Shown here: positions 38,101-45,163 of the stretch, piece after piece
How the letters are laid out: each line of letters starts with the position of its first letter
Position numbering within the stretch: position 1 is the first letter of the stretch
DNA from: Trichobilharzia szidati
Lineage: Eukaryota > Platyhelminthes > Trematoda > Strigeidida > Schistosomatidae
Length of the DNA stretch: 64,000 nucleotides
Reading direction: 5' to 3'
NCBI GenBank assembly: GCA_944472155.2
Contig: OX235279.1
Coordinates: 156,138,199 to 156,202,198, forward strand
Made by a program: the position numbers and the translations under genes
Notes under the pieces: generated by a model
Database searches by the model: none
What the model was told of the DNA's origin: nothing
Seen by the model: only the letters and a program-made list of their open reading frames with translations

Positions 38101-41100
38101 TGCTTTCTTCTGCATATTTGATAGACGATAGATTCTTGGCTAGTTCGTTGCCTAGTAGAGTTTCTTGTCACTTATCCTTTCTGGCTGTGTCTGCAAAACA
38201 TATAGGAAGCGATGTCCTGCATTTCCGTGCTGAACTACTCTCCATATTTCTTATTTTATTAGAGTCAACTAATCTAGATTTTGATAGGATGGGATCTATC
38301 AGACTAGCGCAGCACAATAACTTATTTGACTCTAATAAGATAAGAAATCTGGAGAATAGCTCAGCTATAGCACTACATGCAGTTACACGCAACTATACAA
38401 CAGGATGGCTTAAGATGACAGTTTTGAAATCTAATATAAAAAGGTGATCGGAGGGGGCTTTATTCATTATTGAATCGACTGGGAGAGAGAATATATGTAA
38501 TGGGAATGATTCAGCACCTATCCAATCTTGCCATCTGTAAAATTCTACTACCACCCCTATGAGGAATAGGAAGGAACAAAGAAAACTCTTAGACGAAAGT
38601 TCCTCAGTTGTGTAGTTATAATTGATGGTATGGTTATAAACCACAATAAATTGCGCTCAAAATGCGTTGTCATTCAGTACATAGCAATACTCTTTCACTG
38701 TGTGTGATATATCTAATAAAGAAATTAATATGGAACTACATACTACCACAGTGACCAAGTTTTACACATGCCTTAATCCGAGCTTATGTTTGCTGACATT
38801 ACTTTTTGACAGACCACATCAATCAAGACAGTTTCTCCTCTACAGCTAACTCTCTATGCTTAATCTCAATATAACTGACTATATTGTACTGTCTCACACG
38901 GGAGATAGAATGTAAACACCCGCGGTAAAAAACGGCTAGCCACTCCATTTTATTCCATATTCAACGTCTGTATTTCACAGCTTCATAGAGGGACGAAGCG
39001 AACTACTGCCAGATATATTATATCTACTCCAGAGTTCACCTAACTTCCCAGACGCTAGACAGGCTTTTGAAGTATCTGATCTTAAATTTCGTCGGACGTC
39101 AAGTAGTGCATTAGAACTGATTCAACCGACCGAATATGTGAAGTTGTCAACCATTTCAACTTCAACCTGACCGTTTAGCAGATAGTACCATCTGCTCTTC
39201 ACATATAGTTGTTGTTTTTTGTTTTATGATCTTGCTTTAGTGACTCAGTTATTGATTCTTTTAAATCCTCTGTTATAATTCTGTTTTTTCTTTCTTCAGA
39301 AACTGCGTCTATTTGATATATGGATTATCTATAAACTATATCGATTAACGGAATTAATCAATTCGACATGGATAGATATCAGTGATACTGATGGATGTGA
39401 TCGTGTGAATGATGATCGCGACGATAGTGGTTTGAACAATGAAAATATGAAATGGTCTTTTCATCATGGTGTCATGGGTTTACATAATTGGTGGATCAAT
39501 GATCTTTGTTCAATATACTTGGAAGTAGTTAAAAGGAGTGCAGGTATTCTCTTGATAAATTACATTATATACAGTTAGCAATAAATAAATATCTTATCTT
39601 CGGTGGTTCTGCAAGAGAATACTTGCATGAGGCTAGCAACCCCACCCTGTCCAAAATCATTAACGTCACTGAAACTTCAGGGCTCAAGGTTTGAATTCTT
39701 ATGTTTCACTCGGAACACAAAGGAATTGAATTAGTGATAGTAATGGTTTAAAATTTGATAAGGGGAAGATTGTTATCAGATAATAAACAAGGTGATTGTA
39801 CGTTTCCACTCTTGACAAGTGACAGGAAGGTGGAGACAAAGTAGAACTTTTCCAGTTGTTAAACTTTGACTTACTGTTTCTGTCTTTAAAGCAAGTGATT
39901 CCTTTGGAGAAGAAGGATGAGCTACCAATGCTGGCCACCTCATCAATGTGTTTCCATCACTTCACCTGCTCCTATGGAGCTATATATGTCGGCCGTACCT
40001 AGCTTTCGCTATCTAAACGTATCATCGAATATTTGCCCTCACAGTTTTACAGAGGTATAAAGAGATCCTCCTGCAGCTGTATTGTGGACACCTATTGGAA
40101 CTCATAAACTAATTTCACAGCCACCATATACACAGTACGCCAAAAGTTTTCCAAATTGATTGTGAATCAAACTTCTTTGAATTGCTGAAGTTATTTCAGT
40201 CCTTGTGTTAAATCCTGAACGCGTCATACAAAAGAAGAAGTTTGTTTAGTCACTCAAGCTACTACAGACCTAACGTTTGATACTTGATTATTGTTAATCC
40301 TAATTTTTAATTTTATTGTTTTTATTTCCCCCTCCTCCCACGACTGATAAATGTTTACCCCTTCCGACACTGGTATCTTTACGTGACCCTTTTAGTTTCA
40401 TTTGAGCCCTAGTCAATCCCATCAATTATGTTAATGAAGTCAATTAGCTGATTTTATTTTTATTCATGAATAATCCCCATCCATACATTCATGAAAGCCA
40501 AACAGGTAGTTGAGCGAAGAGACTCTTTTCGGTGAATTCATTTTCCCCTTTAGCTGTCCAACAACATTTATATACAACTCCTTTTTTCATGAAAGAGGGT
40601 AGTAACAAAAGTGATGAATTGTTGTCACAAACATAGTTGTTATTAAAAGTCAATGCATAAAAGGAGTTGAGTTGAATAAATGAATCAGAGTTACATAATA
40701 AGCCAAATAATTTAATGAACGAGTTGTAATTAGGATGCACCTAAAAACGAAAGAAACTATAAGACTATGTAAGGGTTCTAGAGAAGGAGAAGAGTTATAA
40801 TGAGGTAGAAAAAAAGTCAATAGAAATTGACAACCAGGTTGTTACCATGGTAGTAGAAGTGGTTGAATCATTTTCTTTCGTGCGCATACCGATCTCCGGT
40901 TTTCTAACTGAATGTGTAGAGCTTCAGCAATGCAAAGGAGATGTAAGCGTCTTGCCTTTGGAAGGTTTTTCTTAAATTTTTAGAAGTGGGCGTTTGGTAA
41001 GATGGAACGACCTGTGTTGACAAAGTGTTCCATTATCGTACTCCTTATAGAAATACTACCGCCTTTGTGCAGCTATGCGGGACAGTGTTCTTGAACCATT

Positions 41101-44100
41101 TTAGACAGGATATATATATATATATGTGTATTCGTTTCTAGCATTCACCATCACTTCATTTTACTTTCAGAAAGGGAAGAGAGAAAGAAGCATGTTCATC
41201 GTCATTGATTGCGATTCAGATAACGTCTCGAGCTACAGATTGGAGTATTGTGATGTACTGACGAACGCTAATCTAAGACAGATATCCTTCATTCCATGGA
41301 GCCACGTCATAGACTTACCGCTTTCTTCATCTAGTCTTCTCAAGGCTACTAAAGAGCGATCGGTATGGGAGCCTCTGGGATAACATTCGTAACTCATGGC
41401 CAAGCCACCGAAGCTGGTGTTTCGAGATGACCGTATTCATCAATGATAGGTGATTTCCACAGTGTCTAATCAATAGGATATGTTTTAGTGCTATTAAATA
41501 ATAATTTAGATATACACACATACATTTTATTCTCTTGGGTATTTTATATATTTTAATATTTTTTTTTGCGTTTTGCATATCCACTATTTAGATTCTTTGC
41601 CACTGAGCAGTAAGAATTCTTTACAGATACTTTATCTTTGTTTGATCACTGGAATTCGTCTACTCCACCCAATTATGCCATATTTAACTGAAGTTATATG
41701 GCATGGGATAAATATAAATATGGAGAGAACGGATCACGATTCTGGCCAGTTTTATACCCCTGAAAAATGCCTATTAATGGAGACATTTCCTAATATCCAA
41801 TGGGTAGGTTGTCATGCGTTGCTTATAATTGTTATTATTATTTATCAATTGGGGTTCGCAGTGGAACATTAGGCTTCACTCGGGTCATATCTCTACTTCA
41901 CCCTGGGTTCTCTGCGTTTATTTTTATTCAACTGACTCTAAGATTCCCCATAAACTTTCGGCCCCATCTCATAATTTCCTCCATGTCGAAATCACGGTTT
42001 CCCATTCAGGTCCCACCTGAGAGTTTGTCTCACATCTATGTTCTCCTTAGCTGGTATGTCTAACTCACCCGTTTTCATTCCCTTCGACATATTTGTTGGT
42101 TGGATGACAGGTTATCGGTTGGTTTTCTACCGGTTCATTCCCAAAGTACGCACTTGTGACTCCATCAGGATTCGAACCACCCATGCCCTTGAGGTTATAA
42201 GTTGGTCTCGCCAGTGGGATGCGGAGTTCAATGGTCCATCAGTTGCAAGTTCTGAGAATTCTTAGGATGACCACAGGATGACTTTGCCTAAAGATCTAGT
42301 AGTAAGTCGTGACCAAGGATGTCCATCAAGTTGGTTAGGAGGACAAATACTCACTGGTTATATTGACTGACTGTGGTATGAGATTTAACAAATTGGTAGA
42401 CGTTGTAAACATCTACTGTACAGCCTGGAAATTTAATTACTCCAGAAATCTCCTGTCAACTGACTGACTGAGTTTCAAAATAGGATTTCGCGGGAAAATG
42501 CACCATTTCAATTCATCACAATCTATGTAACACAGTAAGTTAGGGAAAAGAAAGAAAAAAGAAATATGATATTCAAAAGGAATGAACAGGAATGTGCAGG
42601 AGAAACAATACTAACTTGGAAGCTTATGGGAGATTACATAAATACTGAATGCAATTACTGCTATTGAGAATAATGATTTTGAACCTTAGCACACCAACAA
42701 TCTTCAGTTGTTGGTTCTTCACGTATAAACTTTGGAGACCCCAGCCAGCAAGGCGGTCCACACCACCACCCCTACGTGGGTTGACGACTTAATGAACTGA
42801 TTGATTGCAGGTTTTTCGTTTGACCACCTTTAACTCTTTTTCAACCGCATTCTATGACAGCTACCATCGCTCGTTGGGCAGGAGGGTGATTCTGTATACA
42901 TAATACATATCCGAGGTATTTCAGTCAATATAGCACTTCAAAATCCCATCTTCGCTGGACTTTCCCTTCTTATCTGACACTCTACACTTAACCTCATTAT
43001 GACTCACCATATTATAACAGTTAACATGGGGGTAGAACTCAGCCTTCCTCTGTTGTGTCAAAATTCAAAGGAAAGGAAAAGGAGTTATCAGCGAAGACAG
43101 TCCTTAGTTTTTTCCCCCGAAGTCATCTTCCCAAGCTAATACATTTATGAATATGTAACAGAATGTTAGAAATTGTTCAGGATTATTTCTAGTTAGGGGT
43201 GAAATTACAGTAGGGAATAAAACTGAAATTATGCAATACTAGTAGGGCATAATCAACGGGTTGGGGTGTTGTTAATAGAAATTAAAATGCAGTTCTTATC
43301 TCCCATAGCAAGGATCACTTGAACTCACTTCAGCATGTCTGTAAATGGTTGGTGCGGTTCCGCCTTGTAACTTGAAGATTCTGGCTTCAATCCCTGACAT
43401 AGGGGGGCATGGGTGCTGCATACTGATGAAGAGTCCTAATGACGGTGGATGAAACAGTTGTGCCGTACTCTATAGTGGTCTTCAATGGTTCTCTAAGTGA
43501 TATGTACCAGTCAGTCCGTGATCAAACTTGAAATCAATCAAAAATCCCCACCCTCTGACCCACACACAAACTAACACTTGATAATAACTTTTTAATTTTT
43601 CTCTCTTTTCTTTTACAATTTTTGTAACCAACAGTTCAACTTTCTTCACGATCCTGAATCATCACCATCACACTCATTGGAAAGGATCAATGAAACGATG
43701 CATGAATTGATCACAGTAGCTACAAATGTTAACTCATGGCGTACACTACTCAAATCTATTAATGAGACTCCGCATTCAGAACAATCTAAAGGCGATGACA
43801 AGTTTCCAAGGATATATATGACTAAAATTAGTAATAATTCCATAATTACTCCCAATACTACTACAGATACTGAAGATGAATCGTCTGTATTAAAGGCACT
43901 CACAGGTATTCACTTGAGATCGGAAATATTATTGGATAGAAGCTCTGTGAGTGATTTTATTCATATACCAGTTTATGATAAATACAACAGTTGGCAGTTG
44001 TGTATAAATAAACGCGTAAGTAGCTTTTTTTGTGAAATGAAATCTGTCATATCACAGTTATATGATTTCTATTATTATTATTATTTTATTGGGTTAATTT

Positions 44101-45119
44101 CCGACTGGAACATGGGGTTTCAGTCGCAACATATCTCTTTATTTTGTCCTGTTCTCTGCAGTCCTGTGTAGAGTGTCCGAAAATTGGCGTTGGAGGCAAT
44201 TGACAGGAAACCTTGGACCTTGGTTTCGTGCTAGTCGGCACTCGTCAACACGGCGTGTCTACAACTTTGAAGGAACTCATATCCCTTCTGAGATTCAAAC
44301 CCCAGGGTCACGCAGTGCTGCTGTCAGAGACTTTACCACTGAATTATCCGAGCTCGTGGTTGACCTCCTGTGGATTGACAGTTTGATTGAATACTTCCTG
44401 ACTAGTGCTGAATAGCCGATTGCCTCCAACCGTCTATTATCAACAATTCTAAAGTGCATCGTGCTGACCACATTGCAAACTTGACTGAAAGAATTATATC
44501 CTCACCAAAAAAAGGACTAGACGCATTACACTAGTTACTGACTAGTGTTTAATGAAAGGTTCAATGATTGCTAACTGTCGCGTGACGTTACCCAGTGCTC
44601 TCCTTAAAGCATATGTCTCATCTACCCATCTCTATTTCCTTATGCATATTTGTTTGATGGGTGATAGTTGATTGGTTGCATGTCAGAGTTCCTAGTTGCT
44701 TGCTTATCCTTTTTTCCTGACCATCTGATCCTCAATATCTAGTGAAGTCTGTTGGAAATGCCTTTTTTGTGGTTCATGAGCTATATCTCTGAATCATATA
44801 GAGAAGTACCAACTGACTTGATATCGATGTTGAAAATCCGAATCTTGTTCCTCATACTGAGTGAGTGCAATTGATCTCCGTACTGACTGGCCTTAACATC
44901 TTTATCGGTTCTGCCGCCTTTTGTTGAAAATATGCTGCTTGAATAAGTGAAGGAAATAATTTCCTTTAGGTTTTTCCCATGGATAGTGATTGATGCTTGT
45001 TGTTCGTTGTTTGATTGGTTAGGTATCTTCATCACCTCTGTCTTCTTTATTTTCACTTGAACAGTTCTTTCTTCGTTGGATTGCTTTCCTGATTGTTGTT
45101 TATCGTACACTAAGCAGAT

Positions 45120-45163
<44 letters not shown>

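Noticed and set aside
43646..43903. 85-codon minus-strand frame
   Set aside because: It is antisense to VARS exon 17, which is supported by splice phase and protein order.
45122..45160. Regulatory role for the long (AT)n tract
   Set aside because: Similar AT runs occur at 9.15, 19.1, 41.1, 57.3 and 63.2 kb. They look like ordinary microsatellites.
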